Shown one piece after another: positions 49,608 through 60,865 of a stretch of DNA of 64,000 nt. Position 1 is the first letter of the stretch; each line of letters opens with the position of its first letter. The DNA is from Kuschelorhynchus macadamiae. Lineage: Eukaryota > Arthropoda > Insecta > Coleoptera > Curculionidae. The position numbers and the translations under genes are program-made. The notes below the pieces were generated by a model. That model searched no databases, had not been told where the DNA came from, and saw only the letters and a program-made list of their open reading frames with translations. The DNA lies in the NCBI GenBank assembly GCA_030620095.1, contig JAUTXW010000143.1:972501-1036500 (forward strand), written 5' to 3'.

Positions 49608-49626
49608 CACCAGGAGTGCAATCCAT
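49608..49626 (-). pseudogene. First exon of the Transib/RAG-like transposase
   Basis: The first ATG inside the right end of the element starts a six-codon exon (MDCTPG) that ends with a split codon and a GTAAGT donor. The matching acceptor TTTATTTCAG precedes position 49277. Joining the two gives a continuous frame (MDCTPG then GSRDVDPDEN). The intron is 330 bases. The splice sites are intact, so the gene was evidently intron-containing. Confidence 0.7.
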
Positions 49627-49841
49627 TTTACTTTGAGCACTATAATGTCTACAATATGTACACAAAAACAGCCAATATTTTTTCGCAAAAACACTTACGC
49701 GAACAACATTTAACATTCAACTATTGTCACCGTATTCAACGAAGAGCGCCATCTACGGAATTTCTAATTTTAAAAAGCCCAATGATCTATTAAAGCCCCT
49801 AAACGCGTAAAAGTGTGAAATGGCAATCTTCCCGAATTGGG

Positions 49842-49877
49842 GTTCTGGCCAGCTCTTTGAAATTTTGCCCGTCTGTG
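49842..49877 (-). repeat. Right terminal inverted repeat of the Transib/RAG-like element
   Basis: Read inward on the minus strand it gives CACAGACGGGCAAAATTT, then CAAAGAGCTGGCCA. It differs from the left end mainly at positions 18, 19, 23, 25 and 33. Confidence 0.85.
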
Positions 49878-49882
49878 CGGCT

Positions 49883-50210
49883 CCTGGAAATACATGCTTC
49901 CATGCAATAATTATTAAAGGTTAGCTAGGTTAGTGCTGGGATAAGTAACCACTTCCGAACACCGTATTTTCAGTATTTTAGCTCGATTATAACCCCAGAT
50001 TATTAAATAAAGTTAACAAATTCACTATTATAAAATCCGATTTTTCCTAACATAAATTATCTTCTTTCTATCTTTTATCAAGATGTAGCTGGTCCCTTTA
50101 AAGCACTGCACTGAACCATTATGCCAGGAAATGTGATCTACCTGGTAATTTCTTGGTGTTTTCTACGTAGTTGTGCCGTATAGTGTATGTGCTGAATAAG
50201 AAGTCTTGTA
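49883..50210. other. Unique flank
   Basis: No gene or repeat was recognised between the Transib/RAG-like element and the next SINE piece. Confidence 0.5.
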
Positions 50211-50211
50211 A

Positions 50212-50294
50212 AATTTTTAGAAATATTTATAATCAACAGCAAAAGTTATGGTACGAGCGGGGATTGAACCCACACCTCTGGATCACTAGTCCAT
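50212..50294 (-). mobile_element. tRNA-derived SINE, 5'-truncated copy
   Basis: On the minus strand it has anticodon stem-loop TGGACTAGTGATCCA, the B box region GTGTGGGTTCAATCCCC, CTCGTACCA and the shared tail ATAACTTTTGCTGTTGAT. The A-box half is missing. Its anticodon loop CTAGTGA would give AGU, suggesting the family may derive from a threonine tRNA. Confidence 0.75.
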
Positions 50295-50428
50295 TGTTGA
50301 TCCTGTCAAATATTCTAAACTTATGGCGCGGCGCTCATGACTGGACGTCAAATCTGACATCGCTATTAGGTAGCGTCCATATTAGTAAATTTATAGTTTT
50401 ACGTTATGCTCGTATAAGCCAAAATTTT

Positions 50429-50555
50429 TAAATAGAAATATTTTATCAGTTTACTTTTAAACAGCGAAATATATTTTTAGAAATATTTATAATCAACAGC
50501 AAAAGTTATGGTACGAGCAAGTTCGATCCCCGTAAACTGATAAAATACTTCTATT
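50429..50555. mobile_element. Head-to-head pair of SINE fragments forming a palindrome
   Basis: 50429-50518 is a minus-strand SINE tail plus the last bases of a tRNA head (GGTACGAGC read on plus). It adjoins a plus-strand scrap, AAGTTCGATCCCCG, and the SINE 3' tail TAAACTGATAAAATACTTC. The two tail ends (50431-50453 and 50533-50555) are inverted copies with one mismatch in 23. Confidence 0.75.
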
Positions 50556-50610
50556 CACAACATAAAATGTTACAAAATGTCTTTTATGCTATAATAGTAT
50601 ATTGTAACTA

Positions 50611-52018
50611 CAGGGTGTGTCAATACCATGGACCGTTAGCCGAATGCGAAAAAGTACTCCAAATTATAATTTGTAAATTGTTTTCGGGGGATTCTTTTAA
50701 GTTACTTTTCCAAATTCATCTACAGTGTTTAAAAAAACTGATCCAATTATGAGGCATTTTCGGCATTTTTTAAAGTGCTACATTAAAAACGCGGTAAACT
50801 AATATTTAAATCACAGTTCCCATAAAAAATAACGTATGTGGTTAAATATAAAATAGAAACTTAAGTTTTATTTTCTAATTAATTAGTCGCTTGCCAAAAT
50901 AATATTTTTCGCATATTTAATATCCAAAATAAAAAGTTATGCAAACCAAAATAGTTAATTTCATTAAATTTTATACAAAATAGAAACCATTAATTAGGAT
51001 GTTCGAACACATTACCATTCACCTCTAAACATTTGTGAATTCTTGAAAATTCTTTTTACAAAATTGTTATGAGTGGCTTCTCATAGTTCCTGGTTGTACG
51101 TGATTCATTCATATCCTTTTTGGTGGTGAATGGAGCTCCATAAGTAATATCCCCAAAGAAAATAGTGCAGTGGGATCAAATAAGGCGAACGGACAGGATA
51201 GCGGAGAGGTCCGTTATTGGCAATCCAACGGTCCCCAAAATGTGGCGTTCATTTTCCCACAATCGGTTTAATGCTGGCAAAACTCCTATTTTCAGTATAC
51301 CTTTCGCCAGTCAAATTTATGTCGTAAAAGCAAAAACGTTGTTGCTTTTAATGCTACAAAAAAACATTAAAACTTCATGCTCCTTGAAAACCCGTTCGTG
51401 AACCACATGCGGATTTTCCACTGCCCAAAAATGAATGTTATGTCGATTCAATATTACATTTTGCTGTTGTCCATGTTGCTCGAGAAATATGATTTTTAAC
51501 TAAAAACCATTACATAATTCCACACGGCAGGGAAGGTCTTGAGGTTTTAACTGTTATACCTAGGTGTAATGAAATAGTTTGTGGAATCCTATGGACACTT
51601 ATAAAGGACACGTGTAAATTTACTTCTGCTTCAGGTAAAAAGCCAAAACTGTTATTTCCACTTCTTCATCATCTACCACTGATGCATACACAATAAGGTT
51701 ATTTAATGTCCGCCGAACATTAATACAATTACATTCGCCACAAATCGTTACAATATTTTAGTAATCTGCGTTTGTATAACTCAATTATCTGCCATTTTGA
51801 CAGCAACAAAATAAGTAATCGCAGCTTCCGATAAGTGGCCCGTAAACAAGTTTTCGTTTTTCATGCCAAGTCTGATTTGAATATTAGTTTCCCGCTTTGT
51901 TAAAGTAGAGCTTTAAAAGATACCTAAAAAATGCATCAAGATTACATTTTAGGGATAGGAAATATTATAGCCCTTTATATTGTTCCATACTTGCACTTTA
52001 AACACCCTGTAGATTAAC
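50611..52018. mobile_element. Region bounded by inverted ACAGGGTGT / ACACCCTGT motifs
   Basis: An ACAGGGTGTGTCAA motif at 50611 and AACACCCTGTAGA at about 52004-52016 face each other. A mariner remnant lies between them. They may be the ends of one element with the transposase inside, or two unrelated repeat ends. Confidence 0.35.
50970..51800 (-). pseudogene. mariner-type transposase remnant, minus strand
   Basis: Read on the minus strand across frames: NRHNIHFWAVENPHVVHERVF (about 51450-51390), then FYDINLTGERY. After that come HFGDRWIANNGPLRYPVRSP and HYFLWGYYLW (about 51245-51130), then TTKKDMNESRTTRNYEKPLI and the C-terminal FKNSQMFRGEW. These correspond to the NRHN-x-x-(F/Y)W-S/A segment, the RWIG-x-x-G...W-PARSPDLTPLDFFLWG block with the third catalytic Asp, and the C-terminal helices. 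The SPD motif is altered (SPYL), so the catalytic Asp is lost. Several stops and shifts follow. It is the same broad family as the copy at 33.6 kb, but a separate and more complete insertion. Confidence 0.75.
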
Positions 52019-52019
52019 T

Positions 52020-55000
52020 TGGACAAGTAATTTAAAATAATAAAACATAACTATTTTTACTATAGACCGCCATCATCATATTTTGGATATATTGTTTGGA
52101 TTTTCGAGTTTACAAACTTTAAAATTGATATAAGAAGCCATTTTTTTTTGAAAAACCATTTTACGCAGAATCTAAAAAGGCAATAGAGGTTAGCAAGTAT
52201 AATGTTAGTCAGGCAGTATTCGAAAGTATTTTTGGTATATTTTGTATTAAAAAAGGTATGTATTTAGTGTTGAAAAATATGCTCAACTTACTTAGGATAA
52301 TGTAGACATATCCAAGTGTGCTAAATTGCAGTCATTTATAAAACGACCACAAGCCGAAAAAATCATTACTTTTTAGGAGAGGGTAGATTAGTTTTTTGCA
52401 AGAAGCACCTGACAAAAAATTTTTATAAATGAAAGTCGTTTTAATAACGAGCACAGCGGGGATGTGCCATCGAGATGAACTAACTAAACTGATTCTGGAT
52501 GATGTCACAGTGCAAGAGGGCAAGATAACACTTTATTGGTCTATATCCTATGTAATTTATTTTACTTAATTTAATATATAAGACGTATAAAAAAATAAAA
52601 GTTCGTTGTATTTTCTTATGTCTTTATAAGAGTGAGGAAATAAATTGCAACATGTGTTGAAATCATAGAGTTATAAAGGTAAAGATGTAGCCAGAGAGAA
52701 AAAGAAAAAAATCCAGCCAAGCCCTTCTCTTTTCCACAGTTACTTGTTTGTCAACAATTACCAATTCAGTATTGCCAAGTTTGCTAGGCGATATTAGCTA
52801 TTTTGCATATCTTTTCTTTTTTAATTTTCTAGTTATAATAATAAAGGGTTGAGGTGTTTTTAAGAAAATTCTATAAGGTATGGGAGGTATAGGAGAATAT
52901 TTCTAGAATTAATAAAATTGAGGTACAGATAAACAAATATGCCTAACCGTTTAAATTCATATATATGATTTTAAATGCATTGTCCGCTTCTTAAGTGTAG
53001 ATATACATATAGAAATATACAGAATAAGACATGGGAATATTGGAAACCATGAGAGATACAAAGTAGGTTAAATTATAAAAAGCTAGTTTCAGTTAAATGT
53101 GAGTTTTAGGATGATACAAATTAAGGCAAAACATATCCGGAGATTTCTAAAAATTGCAAATGTTACTGTAAATTTTTTAAATCGATTTTTTCAGATAGCC
53201 ACTCTAAACATAACGAACAGAGATGTAAAACACTTTTATACCATTTTTCCTCAATCTGTTATTTAGAAAATTAAACTTAGAAATCGAAACTTTCTATATT
53301 TGACATTGATTTATTTTATAACATTTTGTCAAAAAAATTTAATAAAAGTTGTTTACATCTTTGTATGTTATTATTTGTTATACTTAAATTGGATAAAAAA
53401 ATTTAACACCTTTAGAAAATAATATTTTGCTATTTTTTGGGCACCCTGTACCCTAATGCATTCTATAATTTAGTTTTAACTGATGAATAGTCGCGCATTT
53501 TTTAATATTCTAGTTGGTGAAACATTCTACGTAAATAGATAGAATGCTAAAGTTATACAAATAAAAGCTGAATAACTTACCAAAAAATGTCGAAAATGGA
53601 GCGCTTAAGAATGTTCTGAAATTCCTCTACTTGTAAAAAATTGGTAAATACGTCAGTTGTACTATAACAGTTCTCTTATTGTTGAGAGTTTGTGTTCCAA
53701 ATAAGTTCGCTGGTATTTCTATTCTTATCTAAGACTTCTGCACTGCCAAAAGCACCACTCGTTTGAAGACACTGTAGTCCTGTCTTTTCAAGAGACCAAA
53801 ATTGTTATCCGGGTACAATAAATATTTAAATACGGCTGGCGAAAAATCGATATACCAGGATCAAATGTATAATATGTCTTAAAAAGGTTACTGCAGAAAC
53901 TTGTAAAAAGTTGCCATTTTATCTACATCGAAGGTAGTTTACTAAACGTACCAGAAGAAATTCCTTATAATACTATAGTTACTTTTATACTTATTTCCAA
54001 AACCATATTTATTTTCTTTGGAGTGCTTGTGTACTTCTGCACACAGTGCATACCTAATACTTAACTTATGATAGTACATATTGGCTAAAACAGCTCTTTT
54101 AACATGCCGTTTTATGAATAAAATCAAACATACGACAGCAAATAGTAACTATTACTTGCAGATATTTCCGGCAATGACCTCTCAAACTATCCGCCCCATG
54201 ACATTCGCAGCAAAATCATTGTTTGGGTCAGACGGGGCACAACGTGTTTCGCCATGCACATCCCCCCTGTTTCTGTCATAAACAGACGTTCCGCAGATGT
54301 TAAACTGGGATTTTAATACCGCATAAAGGGGGAAAATAAGACATATCTCCAACGAATCGTATTTTAGAAATGTTATGTGTCGCCAAGTTATAAAAAATGC
54401 GATAGGAGAGTCAGTTAAGCTTTGAAATATATTGGTAAATTTTATTGAACGTTATCGCACGTCTCCTTAATAGTGGCAAGCAGTATTAATTATGTTATGT
54501 TATTTAAATAATAGTTTTTATTATTTTGTGACGTATCTTCAAGTTATCGCGCTTATATTTTCACGAAATTAGCTTAATATAAATTCATGATAATCCTTCG
54601 GTTGAAATTAATTACTATAAATTAAATATGTTTAATAAAACACTAAGTTGACCGTTTCTAATCAGATTCGACGCAGGTTCACAAACCTAATGTAATGCAA
54701 TAGCAATTTTTATTATTTGATTAAACAACTGATATTGAATGAAAAAAATAGTTCTAAGCATAATGCAACTCGTCTCGCTCAATGGGAGTTCTCTTAAAGT
54801 TCTGATTGGTTGTGACATTTAGTTTGTTTGTTCCCAAAATGTAGAAGTTGTATACATTCAGAAATACGCGGCCATAGTGTAGTGTCTAGCGGTTTGAAAC
54901 TCGCATCTGGAGATGTTTCATAAAATGTAATTTTTCTCGAAAACTCATTTTTTTTTTTTGAAATGGAGAAGGGGTTCTTTTATCTTAGGAACGTCTGAAA

Positions 55001-55530
55001 CAGAAAAAAAACCTAGTGCAATGAAATATTTGTATTGAGTTAAAAGTTAAATTTTTGTAGTAAAAAAACTTGAGATGTACTTCATCCCTGGCCTCCCTAG
55101 CCTAGAGCCTATTGACTCTTTACAATGTTTTAAGCATCTTAAGTTGCCACATCAAATGAGCAGATATAATTAAGTTGCGTCATTATATACCAATAATATC
55201 AACAATATTTTTATTCACATCATATTCTTAAGACAAAATATTTCATTTGGGTAGCAACTCAGGAAAGCATTTTATATTATAAACTAACATTATCTTTTAT
55301 TAGTCTTTTTGCATCTAAAAAGATTGTGGGCACTCTGTATTATAAGAAATTTATCTCATTTACTATGTTAATTTAAAGTTAAAATAAAATATTTTTCTTA
55401 TGGTATTACATTTTATAATTTTTCGAATTTTAGAAATAGCGGTGTTTGCAAGAGCTTATCAATGGTGACAAGAACTTACTAGAGTATTTATTAAATGTCT
55501 AGGTATTTCATGCAGAGCCATGTTCATGTT
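52020..55530. other. Gene-free stretch
   Basis: No gene was recognised. A GGGCACCCTGTACC repeat end lies near 53441. GC-richer DNA at 54160-54300 may be an unrecognisable transposase scrap. The rest is AT-rich. Confidence 0.4.
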
Positions 55531-55534
55531 TATA

Positions 55535-55650
55535 TATACAGGCTGTTTTGAGAAGAAAGGGAAATATTCTAAGGATGTATTTGGGCGGTCAAAAAAATCA
55601 TAAAAGTTTATATATTTATAGGTCCATAACATAAGGAGGCATATTTTTCA
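55535..55650 (+). repeat. Dispersed repeat, inverted partner at 59795-59905
   Basis: ACAGGCTGTTTTGAGAAG, AAGGGAAATATTCTAA-GATGT and TATATATTTATAGGTC match the reverse complement of the block near 59.8 kb. It begins with a variant of the ACAGGGTGT end. Confidence 0.75.
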
Positions 55651-55958
55651 GGTCAGGGAAAAAATTGGACGCCACCGCTTTTCTACAGAATAACTTTTTC
55701 TTAATGGGAAGTATATTTAAAGGAAAAAGGTTTCTTAATTTGTTGTCGTTTGATGCATCGTTTTGGAGTAATAATTGAAATACTGCTTTAATAAAATACC
55801 ACAGATTACCACTACAGATGTGCCAGAAGACAGAGAGAAGAAAATTGAAAGTGAAATACAGAACCCATCCCGCTTAATGGTCTTGGTCGTTAAGGCACAT
55901 GCTGCGCATGCTCTGTAACACGTGTTTCTCCAATGACATGCCAGCGTCAGTTTTATAC
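55651..55958. other. No gene seen
   Basis: Short AT-rich flank between two repeats. Confidence 0.4.
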
Positions 55959-55959
55959 T

Positions 55960-56475
55960 TTTATAACCTAGGAATTCATCTTTCTTTCTTTCTTCGGTTT
56001 TACGGCCATAAGCTGCTAGGACTATACGGCCGAGACTTTTTATAAGTGATGTCCGGATGGCGAGGTCTTAAACTCCCGGTACACCCCGTTTATTTCAAAT
56101 ATATTCTTAATTATAATTTTTCCATGTATTCTGAAGCTCTGGGCTTCCACTAGCTGCCCCTTAGGAATACTACTGGTATCACGAGATGACCTTTTCTTTC
56201 AAGCTAGGCCCTCACCCCTCCTACTTCCCATAGTGGCCATTACGCTAATATTCTATGTAGAACTGGGAAGAGGAACAGGATAGAATTAACGAACAAAGTT
56301 AGTTTCTACCCTGAGTGATTGAGTCTTCCGCCTCCCCCCAAACCAAAGCAGCTAAACGGAACACGTGGAACCACTTATGATAAAAAGACAGAGGTCTGTC
56401 TTCCACCAGGCGATTCGAAAGACTAACCTGGGAATTCTACCTCGTTCCGCCGCACAGTTTTCTGAAATGTTATTG
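55960..56475. repeat. GC-richer block of unknown nature
   Basis: About 500 bases with clearly higher G+C than their surroundings. Phrases include TTACGGCCATAAGCTGCTAGG, CGGATGGCGAGGTC and CCTCGTTCCGCCGC. No frame gives a recognisable protein and I see no RNA gene fold. Composition suggests a retroelement fragment, perhaps a 5' untranslated part. Confidence 0.35.
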
Positions 56476-56479
56476 TAGT

Positions 56480-58400
56480 AGTACATGAAAAGCCATACCA
56501 ATAAAGTATTAAACAACCTTTCGAAAATTTTGTCAAATAACGAACTAAATAATATACCTATTGTTTTTGATGTATCGGAAATTTTATTATATTGGGTTGA
56601 TAGTTACTAAAATTCACAAATATTTGAATAAAATGTAAACATTATACTAACAATAAATACTTTAGAGAATAGATGTATTATAAAAGGATTGTTAATAATA
56701 ATTAATTGATACACAATTCAAGATATTTTGAGGTTTTTATTTTTACTGAATTTTTTAAGAATTGAGAATATTTTGCAAAAAAATACTAATTAAAATAAAT
56801 GAAAAATAGATCATGTTTTAAATTCTCAGATATCAAATATTTGTAAAGTACATATATACACTGGGCGTTATAAACAAAATTGTGTTTTGGAAATGTATTC
56901 CTTTTCGACGATAGATAACGTAGTTCTGGCAGGAATGCTTCTTCGCGTATAGGAAAAAATGTTGATTGTAAATTTCTAAAATTGAAAGTAATATTTTACG
57001 AGCTGTTAATAATTTTGCTAACTGAAATTTAAAACACATTGGCTCATGCGTCGTCCCGGTAGTTATCGTATAACATTGTAAGAGATTTAGTCGAAAACGT
57101 AAAAAAACCTAGTTTGTTGATACTTAGGCGATTGACTAGCTTGAATGAATGAATGAATGGGTGAATTAAAGTGAATTAATTAAAACCATAAAAGGTTTAT
57201 CAAAAAAAGTTAAACGGGTTGGATGCTAACCAGATTATTAAGAATAGAATATATAAGTAATATATTATATTATATATTATATAGAATTTTTTAAATATTT
57301 TCGATCGTTACTAATCGAAAGATTGCCGTTAAAATGAAATTATACAAGACAACTCTAGTATAAAATCCACATACCCTTGCATTCATGCTCACTTAACTGT
57401 TTGATGACGTAACCGCTATCAAATTATTACAGGTATTTTAGGTTAATAATACGATGTGTTCTGTGCTTCTTTAAAGTTTATATGATTTTTTTCAGAACCT
57501 GAAATCTTTCAAAGCAGGCCATGAATTAGTTGTGTCGTGATCATTGAGTTTAACTTTTTGAGTGTTTTAAGTTTATATAACTCTAATAACTACAGAAAAT
57601 AAGCAAACTGGTGCTCTTAGAATGTTTGGTAGAATACGCTGCATTTACATGAAATAATAATTTAGATATTCAAATTATTTGGGATGACTAGGTAACTAGG
57701 GTAACTAGATATGAAGCATGCAAAAGTAAATTAAACTACGCTTTTAAATAATGGCACTCAAAATAAGCTACAAATCTGTACAATTTTGTACTTATTTGTT
57801 AAATAAATGTGTGTTTCTTTTGTCTCTTGCTAGTTCTTTCCTTAATACTGTGCGCTAATCGCCGGCCGTGCTGTGTCAAAGCTTACTTCCACTTAAACTC
57901 TTTGTTTAAGAAAATGGCAGCAAGCAATCCAGAGTAGACGTTTCTGGTATTATAACGTTGTGCGACTGGATATTTGGCTGCTAAGAATTCAAATTATTGT
58001 GTTTGATAAGTATTAAATGTAGTTATTGGCATGTTCTTAAACGTATTAAAAATAAGAAAGCTGTACGTGAAAACTTGTTATATACATTAAAAATATGTTA
58101 TTTTTACCAGTAAAATACATTACATTAGGAGTATTAATGTAGTTTTCGCTAAAACAGCGTAATAACCGGCAATCAATACCAATGCAAATCCCAGTTAAAG
58201 GTTTCAGGCCCATTAGAGCAGAGCCAATGCAAAGAATAGGTATTATAAAGAAAGGACAGTCGAACAAAGTGACTAAAATTAGACAAAGACAAGTAGAAGT
58301 AACTAGTTTAAAGAGTCAACTTCGGAAACATTGGTATCGTCGAGGATTTTGACATGCCGACAAATTATGGCATACAAAATCAATTGTTGCTCTACACTAT
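56480..58400. other. Gene-free AT-rich stretch
   Basis: Includes a short (GAAT)n tract at about 57142-57160. No gene was recognised. A TATAACGTTGTGCGACTGGAT phrase near 57950 recurs, diverged, near 59510. Confidence 0.45.
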
Positions 58401-58404
58401 ACTA

Positions 58405-58405
<1 letters not shown>

Positions 58406-58491
<86 letters not shown>
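58406..58491. repeat. (TA)n microsatellite, about 86 bp
   Basis: A pure TA dinucleotide tract preceded by ACTATACTATACTATA. Confidence 0.97.
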
Positions 58492-58492
<1 letters not shown>

Positions 58493-58544
58493 ATGAATAG
58501 TTATTAAAATTCGGAAACTATATTTTAGAATTTCTTAGATTGTA

Positions 58545-58760
58545 AGGCGTTATCAACCTGTGAGAGATTTAACTCTAGAGAATAATCGGCGTTAAATTAA
58601 TATTTTGTTTTTATTTCCTTTTATCACTCAAAAAAACTATATTTGGATTCCAGATTTGTGCCACTGTGCAAGGTAAACGAAAATCTGGTTAACTGTCATT
58701 TATTTTGTACCGCGAAATATTTACCTCTAGGGAATAATGGACGTTAAACTAAGGAAGACA
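58545..58760 (+). repeat. Diverged direct repeat, spacing about 150 bases
   Basis: GATTTAACTCTAGAGAATAA-CGGCGTTAAA (near 58566) recurs as ATTTACCTCTAGGGAATAATGGACGTTAAA (near 58720). It is probably part of a decayed tandem repeat. Confidence 0.55.
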
Positions 58761-59790
58761 GTAAAATATAAAAATATTTCTTAATTCAAGACGTGGAACT
58801 GTGTACAAGGAAAATTCGATAAATTGACGATGGTTTACATATTAATGCCACCAGTTAAGGGTAACCAGCACCAGTTTATGTTTATAGTTTGATCTAACAT
58901 CAAGTAAAAACGTATTATAACTTCTTAGAGTCAAGAAAAATCGGAAGCTTTCACGCTTTTGATCTATTAAGCAATCGTGGTTCTTGGAATTGGAATGCAC
59001 AAATGGATTGTTTACTTCCTTTTAATGCTCTGCATCCGTGGAGGTAAAGAATTGATGATTCGTATTACAGAATGCAAAACGTTGGAAAGTTATGATTTTT
59101 TTAATCATAAAGTTACATTTAATTTTCTATTGACGATGAATGCTAACAAGTTTTATAAACTCATATTTTATATCTTTCACCTCATTATTAAAATCATTAT
59201 ATAAATGAATAAAATAATTTATATTATTTTAGAATTTCAGATGGATTTGAATAGATTACAAGCAGTAAAAACAAATGGACATTTGTCCACGAATTTATAT
59301 ATACACTATTTAAAAATATTGGAAAAAGTTAGTTTGGAAACTATGTGAACGTTTTTTAATAACTCGACGAATGTAAAATTACCTTATTTTTTAAAACATT
59401 TTCTTACTTATTAAACCAACATACGACACGCGAGCTAGTTGGGGATTTTGATAGGGGGGCCACTTTCAGAACGACAGCTGGTATTCCAGTCAATGGAAAG
59501 TTTCCTATTCTAACGTTATACGACTGGATACTTGGCAGGCTCTTTATAATTCCTACTCGCTGGCCAAGGTATAAATCGTTTGATGTTTTACCACGTGTCT
59601 ACCCTCTTATAGGTATTCTTTCTCTGACAATACATTCATATTCTTACATTTATTATTTCAAATGATTTGTAAGAAGTTGGCGTTGAAAAGTCAAAACCAG
59701 ATCATGGCTGTTAGATCGATTTGACGTACTTAGTTGCACTTTGGTATAATAATGACACAATAATAATCGTTTCCAAAATAATAAAACAAA
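58761..59790. other. Gene-free stretch
   Basis: The 75-codon frame at 58977-59204 encodes a hydrophobic, Lys/Ile-rich peptide with no recognised domain. Near 59500 is the second copy of the ACGTTATACGACTGGATAC phrase. Confidence 0.4.
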
Positions 59791-59794
59791 CAAC

Positions 59795-59912
59795 CTGTAT
59801 CTCGGAAACTAAGTGTTAGCAGACCTATAAATATATAATCTTTTTTATTTGTTTTGACATCCTAAACACATCATTAGAATGTTTCCCTTTCCTCCTGAAA
59901 CATCCTGTATAG
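59795..59912 (-). repeat. Dispersed repeat, inverted partner of 55535-55650
   Basis: On the minus strand: ACAGGATGTTTCAGGAGG, AAGGGAAACATTCTAATGATG, GATGTCAAAACAAATAAAAA and TATATTTATAGGTCTGCTAA. It shares order and spacing with the 55.5 kb copy. Confidence 0.75.
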
Positions 59913-60860
59913 GCCTGTACATTTGCTTCCAATTTAATTGTTGTATCTTTCAGGTGGAATGCGGGCCTCCCTGGGGATAAATTCAGGCAATTTTCTGGAT
60001 TACGGGTCGTAAGCCACCGACTTTCACCCTAAACGTATTTATCATTCTACAACGTTTCAGTGTAGAGCTGAATGTGTGTTTTCCTTTGAAATCGGCTTCT
60101 TCTTTACCTTTATAATAATACACCCAATTTCAAGGGTCTTTTTGTCTATAAAGTTTTAGAAAATATTGAAAATAATTTAATAAAATACAGCTTAGTAAAA
60201 AAAAGCTTTATTTTGACTTTTAAAAATGTGTAAAAATTCTAGTTAGCTTAAAGTGGGAATTATGTTAATAATTAAAATAATATCTGAAGGTAATGTATTC
60301 GAGAACGAACTAGTTAATATTGTCTTTCTTAAATTGAAAAACTTTGTTGGTAAAATGTTGCGTTATGGCAAACGCTTAAATATATTTCCATACTTCTTAG
60401 ATTTCCAGAAGCGACCTAAGCCTTTGAGTCCCTTTGAATCCGCCAGCTTTGTGCCGCGGGTATTTTGTTTAATTATTCGACAAAATTAATTAATTAAGGT
60501 ATTCCCAGAGGACATTCTATTAAACACTTTACTTTGTTTATACGAGAGCTGAAACTTAAGACCATAATTCGCGAATCTATATACGTTCCCATTTAAGATT
60601 TAATAGTCTCTGCTTATTCACTTTAAATTACACTGCTCTAAGGTACTTTATACATGAAAGCAATTAAACAGGCACTAACGGAATTCGTTATGAACATTTA
60701 CAGATTTTAACCAGAGCAAATATGGTTTAATAAGTATCTAGTAACTTAAGTTAACATGAATAATAATCATATAATACTTAGCTGCCGTTGAACAAGTGAA
60801 AATTTTCATTATAATATTTAAAGTTAAGAAATCTGGTGTAATCGTCACAAAATTTACTGA
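59913..60860. other. Gene-free stretch
   Basis: A GC-richer patch at 59950-60030 is unidentified. No gene was recognised. Confidence 0.4.
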
Positions 60861-60865
60861 ATAAA

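Larger units (their letters stand above)
47074..49877 (-). mobile_element. Transib/RAG-like DNA transposon, 2.8 kb, complete ends
   Basis: Both ends start CACAGACGGGCAAAATT when read inward, identical for 17 bases. They agree at about 31 of the first 36 bases, including a second shared block CTGGCCA. The element is flanked by a perfect 5 bp duplication CGGCT (47069-47073 and 49878-49882). A 5 bp GC-rich target duplication with ends starting CAC is the hallmark of the Transib superfamily, from which the vertebrate RAG1 recombinase derives. Inside is a decayed transposase gene on the minus strand that resembles that enzyme group. A tRNA-derived SINE is inserted at an internal deletion. The element can no longer code for its own movement, but its ends look intact. 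Confidence 0.85.

Noticed and set aside
54150..54310. Possible Tc1-like transposase scrap on the minus strand
   Set aside because: A few residues (VYDRNRGD...VMGRI) resemble the VYRR-GER...VMVWGGI region, but the match is too weak to support a call.
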